Positions 1-8,810 are shown, counted from the first letter of the stretch. The stretch is DNA of 64,000 bases from Nocardioidaceae bacterium (GCA_030447865.1 JAUJOD010000001.1:482909-546908); one strand, 5' to 3'. The notes: a model not told the origin generated them from the letters alone. Translations and numbers: made by a program.

Positions 1-226
1 CGCCGAGCCCGAGCACAACCACGGCCAGCCCTTCCGAGCGCAGCAGCTGCCACGCTGCGAGCGCTGCCGCGGATGCCAACGGCGCCCGCTTCCACGGCAT
101 CCTGGCGTCGAGCTCCGCGGTGGCGCCAAGCCTCGCCAGCGAGCCACTGCTCCCAGGGACCAACAGCCAGGCGGAGACGAAGGTAAGCGCTGCGGCCAGG
201 AGCGCAGCCTGCACACCCGCGCTCAC
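1..226 (-). CDS. TadB-like secretion membrane protein, N-terminal part
   Basis: Only the first 75 codons are inside the window; the gene runs off the left edge. It starts with GTG at 226 and overlaps the upstream ATPase stop as GTGA, so the two are translationally coupled. The visible part has a hydrophobic helix at about residues 5-25 and a second hydrophobic stretch from about residue 50. In actinobacterial tad/flp loci the gene directly after the TadA ATPase encodes TadB, a type II secretion F-family platform protein of the cytoplasmic membrane. No diagnostic F-domain motif is reached, so the name rests mainly on position. Confidence 0.7.
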   Translation of the reverse strand, partial: MSAGVQAALLAAALTFVSAWLLVPGSSGSLARLGATAELDARMPWKRAPLASAAALAAWQLLRSEGLAVVVLGLG

Positions 227-1383
227 CGCGACCTCGATTCGAGCAGCGACTCCAGCCTGGCCGCACCCGGTCCGGCTCGCGCGGCCTGGTCAGGTGCGAA
301 GCTGACCGCCGTCTCGGCGAACACCAGGCCGTCTCGCTGCCTCTCCAGGACTGCTACCTCGACCAACCGACGTACCCCGGCAGAACTCCGGCGAAGGTGC
401 ACAATCGCATGCAGCGCCGCTGAAAGCTGGGCGTGTACCGCCTCCCTGCCGAGGCCGGCGGCTCCCCCGAGCGCCTCGAAGCGCGCAGGCACATCAGCAG
501 CAGCGTTCGCGTGCACAGTGCCACAGCCGCCCTCGTGGCCGGTGTTGAGCGCGGCCAGCAGGTCGACCACCTCGGCGCCGCGGACCTCCCCGACGACCAA
601 CCGGTCAGGACGCATCCGCAACGCCTCGCGCACAAGCTGCCGCAAAGGGATCTCGCCCGCCCCTTCGATGTTGGGCTGTCTCGCCTCCAGCGACACCACA
701 TGCGGGTGGGCTGGGCGCAGCTCACTCGCGTCCTCGACGATGACGATGCGTTCACGCGGCGCGACGTGCGACAGCAGCGCTGCCAACAAGGTCGTCTTGC
801 CTGAACCCGTTCCGCCGGACACCGCGAAAGCGATCCTCGCCGCCACCATGGCAAGCAGCAGCTCAGCTGCGGCCGGCGTCATCGACCCCGCAGATACGAG
901 GTCCTCAACCGTCATGACGGTCCTTGCGGGAACCCGCAGCGACAAGCAGGTGCCCGGACGGGCGACGGGAGCGAGCACCGCGTGGAACCGGGTGCCGCCA
1001 GCCAGCCGCACGTCGACGCACGGCGACGCGTCGTCGAGCCGACGGCCGGCGGTGGACGCGAGCCGTTGCGCCAGCCGGCGTACGGCTGCGTCGTCAGGGA
1101 ACCGTACGGCGGTCAGCTCGAGACCGCGACCCGCGTCAACGTAGACCTCGCCTGGGCCGTTGACCAGCACGTCAGTGACGCCGTCGCGGTGCAACAGCTC
1201 ATCGAGCGGCCCGGCGCCGATGGTGTCGCGGCGCAATGCGTCGAGGACCTCGAGCACGGCAGAGTCGCCGACCAGCCGGCCCTCCGACCGCAAGGCGTCT
1301 GCGACCATGGCGGGAGTAGCCGCGCCGCCGAGCTCGGCAAGCCGACCCCGGATGCGGTCAAGCAGGTTGGCGTCCACGCTCAT
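223..1383 (-). CDS. TadA/CpaF family secretion ATPase
   Basis: A 386-residue hexameric ATPase of the type II/IV secretion superfamily that powers Flp-type pilus or related secretion at the membrane. The Walker A box reads GGTGSGKTT, followed by the VGEVRGAEVVD Walker B region and the GHEGGCGTVHAN histidine-box region typical of CpaF. I chose the ATG at 1383 (MSVDANLL) because it overlaps the ssd stop as ATGA; the frame stays open further upstream but that part has no family similarity. It is the middle gene of ssd-tadA-tadB, the order seen at Rv3660c-Rv3658c in Mycobacterium tuberculosis. Confidence 0.93.
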   Translation of the reverse strand: MSVDANLLDRIRGRLAELGGAATPAMVADALRSEGRLVGDSAVLEVLDALRRDTIGAGPLDELLHRDGVTDVLVNGPGEVYVDAGRGLELTAVRFPDDAAVRRLAQRLASTAGRRLDDASPCVDVRLAGGTRFHAVLAPVARPGTCLSLRVPARTVMTVEDLVSAGSMTPAAAELLLAMVAARIAFAVSGGTGSGKTTLLAALLSHVAPRERIVIVEDASELRPAHPHVVSLEARQPNIEGAGEIPLRQLVREALRMRPDRLVVGEVRGAEVVDLLAALNTGHEGGCGTVHANAAADVPARFEALGGAAGLGREAVHAQLSAALHAIVHLRRSSAGVRRLVEVAVLERQRDGLVFAETAVSFAPDQAARAGPGAARLESLLESRSR

Positions 1384-2468
1384 CGGGAGGCGCCGGTGAC
1401 GCCGAGCTGCGCAAGGATCGACTCGCATTGCCGGTGCAGCCGGCCCCGGCTCGGCGGGCCGAGGCCCGCGTCGATCGAGCGCTCGACTGACCGCTCCGTG
1501 CGGATCGACGCAAGCAGCGGCACCTGCAGGGTCTCGCTGAGTGTCTCGGCGCCGAGGTCCGCCGCGGCTCGGGAGCGGACGACCAACCGGATGTCGGGGC
1601 ACTGGGTGCGCAGCAGCGCCACCAGCCGGTGCGCGCTCGCCGCGGCTCGGACGTCACCCGTGACGACCACGACAAGCACGTCGCAGGTCGTCACTGCTGC
1701 GCTTGCGGCGTCGTCGAGACCGCGCGGCAGGTCGATAACGAGCAGATCTGAACCGCGACGCCCTGCCGCGAGGATGGACCGCATGGTCGCGGCGTCGACG
1801 CCCAAAGCCCCGCTGCGATCCCAGGACAGCACTGCCACACTCCCCGCTCTCGGTAGCGCTGAGCGCAGTGCCGCCGAGCCCACCCGGCCCTGGGTGGAAG
1901 CCACCTGCGGCCAACGCAGGCCGTCGGCGTCCTCGCAGCCGAGGACCAGTTCCACACCCCCGGCTAGCGGGTCAGCGTCGACCAGGAGGGTTTGGACGTT
2001 CTGCCGGGAGGCTGCCACCGCGACGGCAACCGCCAACGTGGAAGCCCCGGCTCCGCCCCTCGCCCCAATGACACCCAGGGTCAGGCAGGTGGCCACCCCA
2101 GCGTCGAGGCAGTCGCTGAGCCGGTCGATCAACCACCGCTCAGCCTCGGGAAGCACCGCCACGTGATCAGCTCGCAGGGCGACGCCGCGCTGCCAGGTAG
2201 CGGCCGTTTCCGGCCCCGGCGTGACCAGGACCACGTCACCCCGCCGCGGCAGAGCGAGTGCCGCCACCTCGCCGGCGAGGTCGTCCCCGACCAGGACGCA
2301 GGCTGCTTGTCGCCAGCCGCCTCGGGCGTTGCCCGCCTCGGTCACCACGTCAGGTGTCGTTGCGGTGGCCGCGCAGAGCCGCTGCAGCTGCTCGGTCAGG
2401 AGCGGGTCGCTTGTCACGACGAGCGGAGGACCGGTGAGGGCGACGGCTCGTTCCACGCGGTCGAGCAT
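1380..2468 (-). CDS. ssd: Septum-site-determining/CpaE-like protein Ssd
   Basis: A 362-residue MinD/CpaE-superfamily protein. Residues about 25-110 form a receiver-like N-terminal part; the C-terminal part is a deviant P-loop domain with VIGARGGAGAST, LLVDADPLAGG and DLLVIDLPRG. The lysine that follows the glycines in MinD-type Walker A boxes is replaced by Ala-Ser, so nucleotide hydrolysis may be lost or altered. Ssd proteins are linked to septum placement and to localising Tad machinery. ATG at 2468 is the start consistent with family length; the upstream open frame is unrelated. It is divergent from the HAD gene and begins the ssd-tadA-tadB operon. Confidence 0.85.
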   Translation of the reverse strand: MLDRVERAVALTGPPLVVTSDPLLTEQLQRLCAATATTPDVVTEAGNARGGWRQAACVLVGDDLAGEVAALALPRRGDVVLVTPGPETAATWQRGVALRADHVAVLPEAERWLIDRLSDCLDAGVATCLTLGVIGARGGAGASTLAVAVAVAASRQNVQTLLVDADPLAGGVELVLGCEDADGLRWPQVASTQGRVGSAALRSALPRAGSVAVLSWDRSGALGVDAATMRSILAAGRRGSDLLVIDLPRGLDDAASAAVTTCDVLVVVVTGDVRAAASAHRLVALLRTQCPDIRLVVRSRAAADLGAETLSETLQVPLLASIRTERSVERSIDAGLGPPSRGRLHRQCESILAQLGVTGASR

Positions 2469-2551
2469 CGGCGCACGACGGGTGTCTTCGTAGCCGCCGG
2501 CGCAAACTGTGGACGGCGCACTGCCAGCCGGCGACGTGTGGAGAACGAGGT

Positions 2552-2618
2552 GGCGGCCTCCGGTGGGGGTACCGGAGGCCGCCTGGGGCCGCACATCCCG
2601 GGGGGGAGGGGATGTGGC
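2552..2618. promoter_or_regulatory. Two consecutive strong hairpins in the ssd/HAD divergent spacer
   Basis: GGCGGCCTCCGGT at 2552-2564 is perfectly complementary to 2571-2583 (13 bp, 6-nt loop). A second, imperfect stem pairs 2587-2599 (GGCC, GC, ACATCCC) with 2608-2618 (GGGATGT, GGCC). They lie 84-150 bp before the ssd start and 136-202 bp before the HAD start. No T-run follows. They could be a leader attenuator, a protein-binding site, or an insulating terminator pair; the sequence does not decide. Confidence 0.5.
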
Positions 2619-2753
2619 CCGTAGTCCAGCGACGAGGGGGGAGTGCCGCTGGAGTTCTGGGAACAACTCTACCCCCGAGGCCCCGCAGTACCGCAACCAT
2701 CCCGGCGACACGCGTATCCTCGAAATCGGCGAACTCACCGGAGGTGACCTTCC

Positions 2754-3557
2754 TTGCCGCCGACTCCTCGGCGACCGGCCGCGTTCTTTGACCTTGACAA
2801 GACCGTCATCGCCAAGTCCAGCACGCTGGCGTTCAGCCGGTCCTTCTACCAGGGCGGCCTGATCAGCCGCCGCTCGGTGCTTCGCAGCGGGTACGCGCAG
2901 TTCGTCTTCCTCGCCGGCGGCGCCGACCACGACCAGATGGAGCGGATGCGCCGGTACCTGTCCGACCAGGCCGCCGGCTGGCACGTGCAGACCGTGCGCG
3001 ACATCGTCGCCGAGACCCTGCACCACATCGTCGACCCACTGGTGTACGACGAGGCGGTGAGCCTCATCGAGGACCACCACGCGTCCGGCCACGACGTCGT
3101 CATCGTCTCGTCGTCAGGCGCGGAGGTGGTGACGCCGATCGGTGAGATGCTCGGCGTCGACCGGGTGATCGCCACGGTGATGGTGCAGCACGACGGCCGC
3201 TACACCGGCGACATCGAGTTCTACGCCTACGCCGAGAACAAGGCGCTCGCGCTCACGGAGCTGGCCGAGCAGGAGGGCTACGACCTGCCGGCCTCGGCCG
3301 CCTACAGCGACTCGATCACCGACCTGCCGATGCTCGAGGCCGTCGGCCACCCGCATGCGGTCAACCCCGACAAGGCGCTGCGCAAGATTGCCACCGCCCG
3401 CGGCTGGCCGATCCTCGACTTCACCAAGCCCGTCCAGCTGCGCAAGCGGGTGCCGTTTGAGTCCCGGCGGCGCACCGTGGCTGCCGTCGCCTTGGGCGCC
3501 GGAGCTGCCGCTGCGGGGGCCGTGGTCGTCGCTTCGCGCAAATCCCGCCGCGCCTGA
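2754..3557 (+). CDS. HAD-IB family hydrolase with C-terminal membrane anchor
   Basis: A 267-residue haloacid dehalogenase-superfamily subfamily IB protein. Motif I is FFDLDKT near residue 12, motif II is VIVSSSG near residue 120, and motif III is SDSITDLPML near residue 184. A C-terminal Ala-rich hydrophobic segment (about 242-260) ends in basic residues, suggesting a membrane tail. The start is TTG at 2754, chosen for the excellent Shine-Dalgarno GGAGGTGA at 2740-2747. The family includes phosphoserine-phosphatase-like enzymes, but substrate is unknown. The same gene stands divergent from ssd in mycobacteria (Rv3661). Confidence 0.9.
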   Translation: MPPTPRRPAAFFDLDKTVIAKSSTLAFSRSFYQGGLISRRSVLRSGYAQFVFLAGGADHDQMERMRRYLSDQAAGWHVQTVRDIVAETLHHIVDPLVYDEAVSLIEDHHASGHDVVIVSSSGAEVVTPIGEMLGVDRVIATVMVQHDGRYTGDIEFYAYAENKALALTELAEQEGYDLPASAAYSDSITDLPMLEAVGHPHAVNPDKALRKIATARGWPILDFTKPVQLRKRVPFESRRRTVAAVALGAGAAAAGAVVVASRKSRRA

Positions 3558-3583
3558 GGCGTGCCTGACCGGGGCGGTCACCA

Positions 3584-4318
3584 TCAGCGCCCCAGCAACG
3601 GGCTGAGCGCCGCGCCGGCTGCCAACGCGGAGGCGGCGTAGAGCAGCCAGCGTCGCCTGCCCTCGAGGGTTCCGTCCGCGTACGCCGCGAGCGCCTCCCG
3701 GTAGGCCTCGTTCATCGACAGGTGGCCGCCCTCCGGGACGGTCAGCGCGGTGGGATCGACGCCGCGGGCAACCAGCAGCAGGCGTTCCACGGCCCTGGCG
3801 ACCAGGCCGTTGGCTGACCCGAACGGTTCCAGCGCGGCAACCTCCGCGTGGGCAAGGGTCGCGACGGCGAGCGCAGGGGCCCGCGTCGGTGCCACGAGCT
3901 GGCGGGACAGCGCCCGCAGCCGGGCGGTGACGCGCGGGTCGTCGCGCGGCCGCCCCACCTCTTCACGCGCGGCCCGCGGGGGGGCCGCGAGGGTGTGCAG
4001 GCGGGCCAGTGCCTGCAGCGGCGACCGGCCGATGACCGGGACGAGCGACAGCAGCTCGCCGTACAGCCGCGCCGCCGCGACGGCCACCGGATCCCCCGTA
4101 CCGGCGCGCACCTCCGGCTCGGTGGCGCCGCTGCCCTCGAGGGTGGCGGACGCGACGGCTCCGCGCAGCAGCGACTCGGCGGTCAGGTCGGGCGTCGTAC
4201 GCCGCAGGCCACGGTCGCGCAGCAGCGCGTCGATCCCGTCGCGGGTCGCCGCCAGGGCGCTGGGCACGCCCTCCAGCGCGGCGCACACAGCGAAGTCGTC
4301 CAGGTCCGGCACCAGCAC
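3584..4318 (-). CDS. Fic-fold protein with degenerate active site
   Basis: A 244-residue protein. Residues 164-175 read EPFGSANGLVAR, which aligns with the Fic catalytic signature HPFx(D/E)GNGRxxR; the catalytic His is Glu164, the metal-binding acidic residue is Ser168, and only Asn170, Gly171 and the final Arg175 remain. Upstream, S57-A-T-L-E61-G62 matches the (S/T)xxxE(G/N) inhibitory helix of class II Fic proteins. The C-terminus (about 224-243) is a hydrophobic anchor. AMP transfer is unlikely by the normal mechanism. It takes the position of Rv3662c next to the HAD gene and ends convergently with it, 26 bp apart. Confidence 0.7.
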   Translation of the reverse strand: MLVPDLDDFAVCAALEGVPSALAATRDGIDALLRDRGLRRTTPDLTAESLLRGAVASATLEGSGATEPEVRAGTGDPVAVAAARLYGELLSLVPVIGRSPLQALARLHTLAAPPRAAREEVGRPRDDPRVTARLRALSRQLVAPTRAPALAVATLAHAEVAALEPFGSANGLVARAVERLLLVARGVDPTALTVPEGGHLSMNEAYREALAAYADGTLEGRRRWLLYAASALAAGAALSPLLGR

Positions 4319-4388
4319 ACCCTAGGTTCCGGCGACGGCAGAAGTGAGCTGCGCCCGGCAGCCGGTCGCTGGACTACTCTCGCCTGGT

Positions 4389-5189
4389 ATGGAGACCTGG
4401 GAGATGCGCGACCGTGCCACGAGCTTCGGCGGCGTCGCCGAGGCATACGCCAAGTACCGCCCGGGGTATCCGGACGAGGCGGTGCAGTGGCTGGTCGGGA
4501 CGAGCCCCGGGACCGTCCTGGAGCTCGGCGCCGGCACCGGCGCGCTCACCAAGAGCCTCTGCGCCCTCGGCCACCAGGTCATCGCCACCGACCACTCCGC
4601 CGACATGCTCACGGCTCTGAAGAAGACGGCGCCGCAAGCGCGGGCCGTCGTGGCCAGAGCCGAGGGTATCCCGCTGCGGTCGTCGGCGGTCGACGTCGTG
4701 GTGGCCGCCCAGGCTTTCCACTGGTTCGACCCCGAGCGCGCGCTTCCCGAGATAGCCAGGGTGTTGCGACCGGGCGGAGTGCTCGCCCTGGTCTGGAACT
4801 CCGGGGACTTCAAGGTGCCGTGGGTGAAACGGGTCTTCCAGCTCACCGACACCCCAGACGCTGACTCTCTCGGAGACCCGGTCGAGGGATCGGACCTGTT
4901 CGCCACGAGCGACGCCCGGGTGTTCCGGCACTGGCAGCGGTTCCGCAAGGACAGCCTGACCGGGTTCGTCGCCTCGACGTCGAAGGTAGCCACGATGAGC
5001 TCCGATGACCGCGCCGCACTACTCGCCGAGGTGGGCAGGCTGTACGACAGCTACGGCCGCGGGCACGACGGCATGCTGATGCCGTGGCGAGCCCACTGCT
5101 ACCGCGCTCGGGTCAGTGGGCTGGCGAGCGCCGCCAAAGCGTCCGACGACGAAGGGTACGACGACGCCCTGCTGATCGACTTCTCCTGA
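4389..5189 (+). CDS. Class I SAM-dependent methyltransferase
   Basis: A 266-residue Rossmann-fold methyltransferase of the UbiE/Tam-like type. Motif I is VLELGAGTGALT near residue 40; later come the VIATDHSADML acidic-loop region, VDVVVAAQAFHWFD and VLRPGGVLALVWN. The C-terminal third varies in the family. ATG at 4389 gives the expected length; ATG at 4404 directly after GGGAG is an alternative. Substrate unknown. The last 128 codons are repeated almost identically at 10628-11013, the other side of a 5.4-kb insert, so this copy is the complete gene and the other a fragment. Confidence 0.88.
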   Translation: METWEMRDRATSFGGVAEAYAKYRPGYPDEAVQWLVGTSPGTVLELGAGTGALTKSLCALGHQVIATDHSADMLTALKKTAPQARAVVARAEGIPLRSSAVDVVVAAQAFHWFDPERALPEIARVLRPGGVLALVWNSGDFKVPWVKRVFQLTDTPDADSLGDPVEGSDLFATSDARVFRHWQRFRKDSLTGFVASTSKVATMSSDDRAALLAEVGRLYDSYGRGHDGMLMPWRAHCYRARVSGLASAAKASDDEGYDDALLIDFS

Positions 5190-5197
5190 CGGGTCAG
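4804..5197 (+). repeat. 394-bp direct repeat, left copy
   Basis: Covers the 3' half of the methyltransferase gene plus 8 bp after its stop. By eye it differs from the right copy (10628-11021) only at 4843 (T versus C, Leu to Pro) and 5181 (T versus C, Phe to Leu). Beyond 5197 the copies drift apart through a small indel within about 15 bp. Confidence 0.97.
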
Positions 5198-5313
5198 CGC
5201 CGGTCGAGCCATCCGGCACTACGACCGCACTTGCTCGCGGGAAGGTGGCATCGTGACAGCCGAACCCAATGCAGGGACAATGGAACCGTCGCGACGAGTG
5301 AGGGGGACGTCTG

Positions 5314-6018
5314 ATGGCTCAGGCGCTGCAGGGAATAGACGTCGGGTACGCGTTGTCCGTACGCGGTCTTTGCCGTACCTACCGGCCGCCGGGTGGGGTG
5401 GCGATCGAGGCGTTACGGGGAGTGGATCTCGACCTGGCTGCGGGATCGGTGACTGCGCTGACTGGTCCGTCCGGTTCGGGCAAGTCCACGTTGCTGCACC
5501 TGCTGGGCGGGATGGACACCCCCAACGCGGGGACCATCACCGCCGATGGCCTGGAACTTCAGTCGCTGTCGCGCTCGCGGTTGGTCAGCTATCGGCGCAC
5601 GGTCGGGTTCGTATTCCAGCACTTCGCGCTGCTGCCCGCCTTGACCGCCCGCGACAACGTGCTGTTGCCGGTGTTGCCCTACAAGGTCCGCTATGACCGC
5701 GGACAGCGCGCAGCGGAACTCCTCGCGGAGGTCGGCCTAGCTGGCCGTGAGGGTGCGTTGCCGTCACAACTGTCCGGTGGGCAGCGGCAGCGGGTCGCGA
5801 TCGCGCGGGCGATGATGGGCACCCCTCGGCTGCTCGTCGCCGACGAGCCCACCGGCAACCTCGACTCTGCCACCGGCACCGAGATCATCGACCTGCTGCT
5901 GACACTTCGTGACCAGCGGCAGCTGACGATCGTGCTCGGCACTCACGACGAGACGTTGGCTGCCCGTTGCGACCGCGTTGTGCATCTGCGAGACGGGGAG
6001 CTACAGACCACCTTTTGA
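5314..6018 (+). CDS. MacB/LolD-type ABC transporter ATPase
   Basis: A 234-residue nucleotide-binding protein of the type VII (MacB/FtsX-partner) class. Walker A is GPSGSGKST near residue 51, the Q-loop lies in FVFQHFALLP, the signature is LSGGQRQR, Walker B is LLVADEPTGNLDS (the GNLD D-loop is typical of this class), and the switch His is in LGTHD. GAGGGGG at 5300-5306 precedes the ATG. It sits just right of the left 394-bp repeat, so it is the first gene of the insert. Its likely partner permease is on the opposite strand, 3' end to 3' end, 32 bp away. Confidence 0.95.
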   Translation: MAQALQGIDVGYALSVRGLCRTYRPPGGVAIEALRGVDLDLAAGSVTALTGPSGSGKSTLLHLLGGMDTPNAGTITADGLELQSLSRSRLVSYRRTVGFVFQHFALLPALTARDNVLLPVLPYKVRYDRGQRAAELLAEVGLAGREGALPSQLSGGQRQRVAIARAMMGTPRLLVADEPTGNLDSATGTEIIDLLLTLRDQRQLTIVLGTHDETLAARCDRVVHLRDGELQTTF

Positions 6019-6050
6019 TACCCCTCAGTGGCTCACCGCTGGGTGCCTGG

Positions 6051-8810
6051 TCATTCTTGGGTGATGCTGGCAGCGGGGGTGAGGCGGCTGAGCCGGAGCA
6101 CCGGGAGGGTGAGAGCGAGCGCGGCGATGGCGATGCCGCCGCTGGCGGACAGCAGGGCGGCGCGCGCCAGGTCAGTTCCGTCGACCGACAACAGGAGACC
6201 GGCCGCGGTGACACCGAGGGCGGCGCCGAGAGCCGCTCCTAGGGCGGCGGTGGCGAGTGCTTCGGTGGCGAACAGGCGTTTCACATGGTTGTCGGTCCAG
6301 CCGGTCGCTCGCAGGGTGCCGATCTCTGAGCTGCGTTCGGTGATGTTGAGGTAGGCGATGTCGGCGATGGTGAACGCACCCAGGGCCAGGGTGAGGGCGA
6401 CGGCCAGTACGTCAACGCCGCGTACGTCGATGGCGATGGCGTCACCGAGCAGGGTGCCGACGACGTCACCGCTGAAGGCCTGCTGAATGGCCAGCAGAGC
6501 GGCGAGTGCGCTGACACCGATCAGCAAGCTGAGCGCCCCGAGCAGGGTGCGACCCGGGGTGCGAGCCACCGCGACCAGGGCGAGCCTGGTGATGGAGGTG
6601 ACCCGGATCGGTCGTCTGGGCGGTCGCACTGCCGGAGTGATGGCCTGCAGTGGAGCAGTCCGACTTGCGCGGCGTATCGGCTCGGCCCCGGCGAGGCCGG
6701 ACAGCAGGACGGCGACCGGGGTGATGAGCAGTAGCTGAGCCCAGGCGATGTGCAGGTCCAGCGTGGTGATGAGCACCGCTGCCACGGCGGTGCCGATCAG
6801 GCCGGCAACCAGACCGATCGTGAGCAGTTCGAGTTCCAGCAGCCAGAAGATGCGGCGTCGGGACCAGCCAAGGCAGGACAGAACACCCAGTTCGGCGGTG
6901 CGGGAGCGGACGGCGGCGACGGTGGCGTTGAGCAAGAACAGGGCACACACCACCAGCACGAGGATGAAGAGCCCGAGGCTCTTGGTGTCGATGGCGTCCA
7001 GGAGCTGCACCGACACTCCCTTCTTTACCCAGCCTTCCTCCAAGGTCAATGCGGGGCGGCCGAAGTCGCCGGCGGGCAGGTCGATCAGCTGGGGGGTCGG
7101 GGACGTGCCGATGGTGATGTCGACGTCGAGCCCGGTGCGTCGAGCGATCTGTTCAGCCACCAGACGGACCCGTTCCCTACTGACGTCATCAGGCCCAGTC
7201 ACCCCCTGCACCCGGACCCGGATAACACTGATCGGCGCCCGAGCAGTCTTCTCCACGTTGGTGAACGCCAGGCTGTCGGTAAAGGCTCCCATGGAGCGCA
7301 GGTTGGTCAACAACAACGGCGGCTGCTGCAGGTAGCCGGCCAGGTTGTTATTCGGTAGCAATGCCCGACCGTTCAGCAGCTCGTCGGTGCGGGCATCTCC
7401 TGGTGCCGCTGACGGCGGGTAGTACGTCGTCAACGGGACCTCTGAGAGCCGGCTGAAACCCAAGATCTGGTCTGGGTCGAATCGGCCCACCACCCGTGGC
7501 ACCGGCGCCGCAAACGTGTCGCCGAAGATTTCGTTGCTTGACGAATGCACCTCGAGCTTGCGGAAGCCCACATCAGCTGCCTCGACGGGGGCGTAGAATT
7601 CCTGGGTCGTGCTGGTCCAGGTGAACCTGTCGTTCTCTCGCGGCACGGGTTTCAGGTGCCCGTCAGGTTGCCGGTGGTAGGCCACCTGCCCCGCGCTCCA
7701 GTACTGCGCCGGGAACTGAAAGACGTCTTGGCGGCTGTAGGCGTCCACTAGCTGCGGATAGAACTCCTCCCCCGGCATGGGGGTGCGCTCAATCACCGTG
7801 GAGTCCCGGTCGGCCAACCACCGCACTGCGCCGGGCGAGGCCAACCGGCCAGGCACCCGGTCAGGGTCCCCTACGTCGAGCCGTGATACCACGACACGTA
7901 GGTTCTCGTCAGTCACCAGATCCTGCGAGATCAGCATCGGTATCTGCTTGTAGCGCAGGGATCTCGGGTCTTCCGGATTGGCCGCCCGGGTGCGCACTTG
8001 GTCGGACTCCGTCAGATATCGGCCCTGGGTCACCGCGCCGTCCAGCCCCACCAGCTCCGCTTCCGCCTGCGGGTCGATCGCTGCTATCAGCACCGGGAAC
8101 GGGTAGAAGAACGTCACCCCGATCTCACCGCGCCGCAACCCCTCCAGCGGGAATGCATCAGGAGTTGTAGTCGAGTGGCAGCCGAGCCTGGTGAGCGCCC
8201 GCCGGTCGAATGCCGATCTCTGGCCGGGTAGGTGTTCATAGAAGGAGTCACACACCTGAAGCGGACGCCCGGTCACCGGGTCATCCTGGGTCACTACGCC
8301 GTTGACCCTTCGCATCGGCTGGTCGGTCACGTAGAAGTAGCGCGGCGGCTCCTGATACCGGGACAGGCCACGGTCGCTGGACCAGTTGAGGTCCATCCGC
8401 AACACCTGCTGGCTCCCAGTCTCGTCGATGACGTCGTTGACGGTGTACGGCACAAAGACGATGGGCAGCGTGTAACCCACCATCGCCACCGGTGCAGCGA
8501 CCTCCACCTCGGGCAACTCGGCGATGGTGCGATACTGCCTGCGCGTGATCCCACCGAAGATCCCAGACAGATAATTCTCCTGCACCAGACCCTCAGCGGC
8601 CTCCAAAGGAGTCTGTGACTGCGCCGGACGAACCAAAATGTCATAAGCCGAGCGGTAGTTCTCCTCCACCGTCCCCACCACCTGCAACCGCGACGTCGCC
8701 ACCGTCGAGGTCAACAAGGAAAACGACACCGCGGCGACCACGATCGCCGCCACCACCGCCAGACTCCTACCTCGGCGACGCAGCACCTGCGACCACACCA
8801 CTCGCATCAT
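6051..8810 (-). CDS. FtsX-like ABC transporter permease with large ectodomain
   Basis: A 919-residue membrane protein. One helix lies near residues 15-37, followed by roughly 580 mostly hydrophilic extracytoplasmic residues. There are then two FtsX-type helix groups (about 630-740, with LFILVLVVCALFLLNAT and SCLGWSRRRI, and about 770-915, with LRATGWTD). The architecture fits MacB-type mechanotransmission permeases that act on extracytoplasmic substrates such as peptides. It converges on the ATPase gene and diverges from the MauE-like operon (143 bp apart). ATG at 8810 is followed by a second in-frame ATG. Export, immunity or peptide sensing are all possible roles. Confidence 0.9.
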   Translation of the reverse strand: MMRVVWSQVLRRRGRSLAVVAAIVVAAVSFSLLTSTVATSRLQVVGTVEENYRSAYDILVRPAQSQTPLEAAEGLVQENYLSGIFGGITRRQYRTIAELPEVEVAAPVAMVGYTLPIVFVPYTVNDVIDETGSQQVLRMDLNWSSDRGLSRYQEPPRYFYVTDQPMRRVNGVVTQDDPVTGRPLQVCDSFYEHLPGQRSAFDRRALTRLGCHSTTTPDAFPLEGLRRGEIGVTFFYPFPVLIAAIDPQAEAELVGLDGAVTQGRYLTESDQVRTRAANPEDPRSLRYKQIPMLISQDLVTDENLRVVVSRLDVGDPDRVPGRLASPGAVRWLADRDSTVIERTPMPGEEFYPQLVDAYSRQDVFQFPAQYWSAGQVAYHRQPDGHLKPVPRENDRFTWTSTTQEFYAPVEAADVGFRKLEVHSSSNEIFGDTFAAPVPRVVGRFDPDQILGFSRLSEVPLTTYYPPSAAPGDARTDELLNGRALLPNNNLAGYLQQPPLLLTNLRSMGAFTDSLAFTNVEKTARAPISVIRVRVQGVTGPDDVSRERVRLVAEQIARRTGLDVDITIGTSPTPQLIDLPAGDFGRPALTLEEGWVKKGVSVQLLDAIDTKSLGLFILVLVVCALFLLNATVAAVRSRTAELGVLSCLGWSRRRIFWLLELELLTIGLVAGLIGTAVAAVLITTLDLHIAWAQLLLITPVAVLLSGLAGAEPIRRASRTAPLQAITPAVRPPRRPIRVTSITRLALVAVARTPGRTLLGALSLLIGVSALAALLAIQQAFSGDVVGTLLGDAIAIDVRGVDVLAVALTLALGAFTIADIAYLNITERSSEIGTLRATGWTDNHVKRLFATEALATAALGAALGAALGVTAAGLLLSVDGTDLARAALLSASGGIAIAALALTLPVLRLSRLTPAASITQE

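Noticed and set aside
982-2166. 394-residue plus-strand frame opposite tadA/ssd
   Set aside because: Antisense shadow of two clear genes, with low-complexity Arg/Ala/Ser composition.
6026-6041. Bidirectional terminator between the convergent ATPase and permease genes
   Set aside because: CAGTGG-CTCA-CCGCTG forms only a 6-bp stem with a G-T pair and no T-run; too weak to call.
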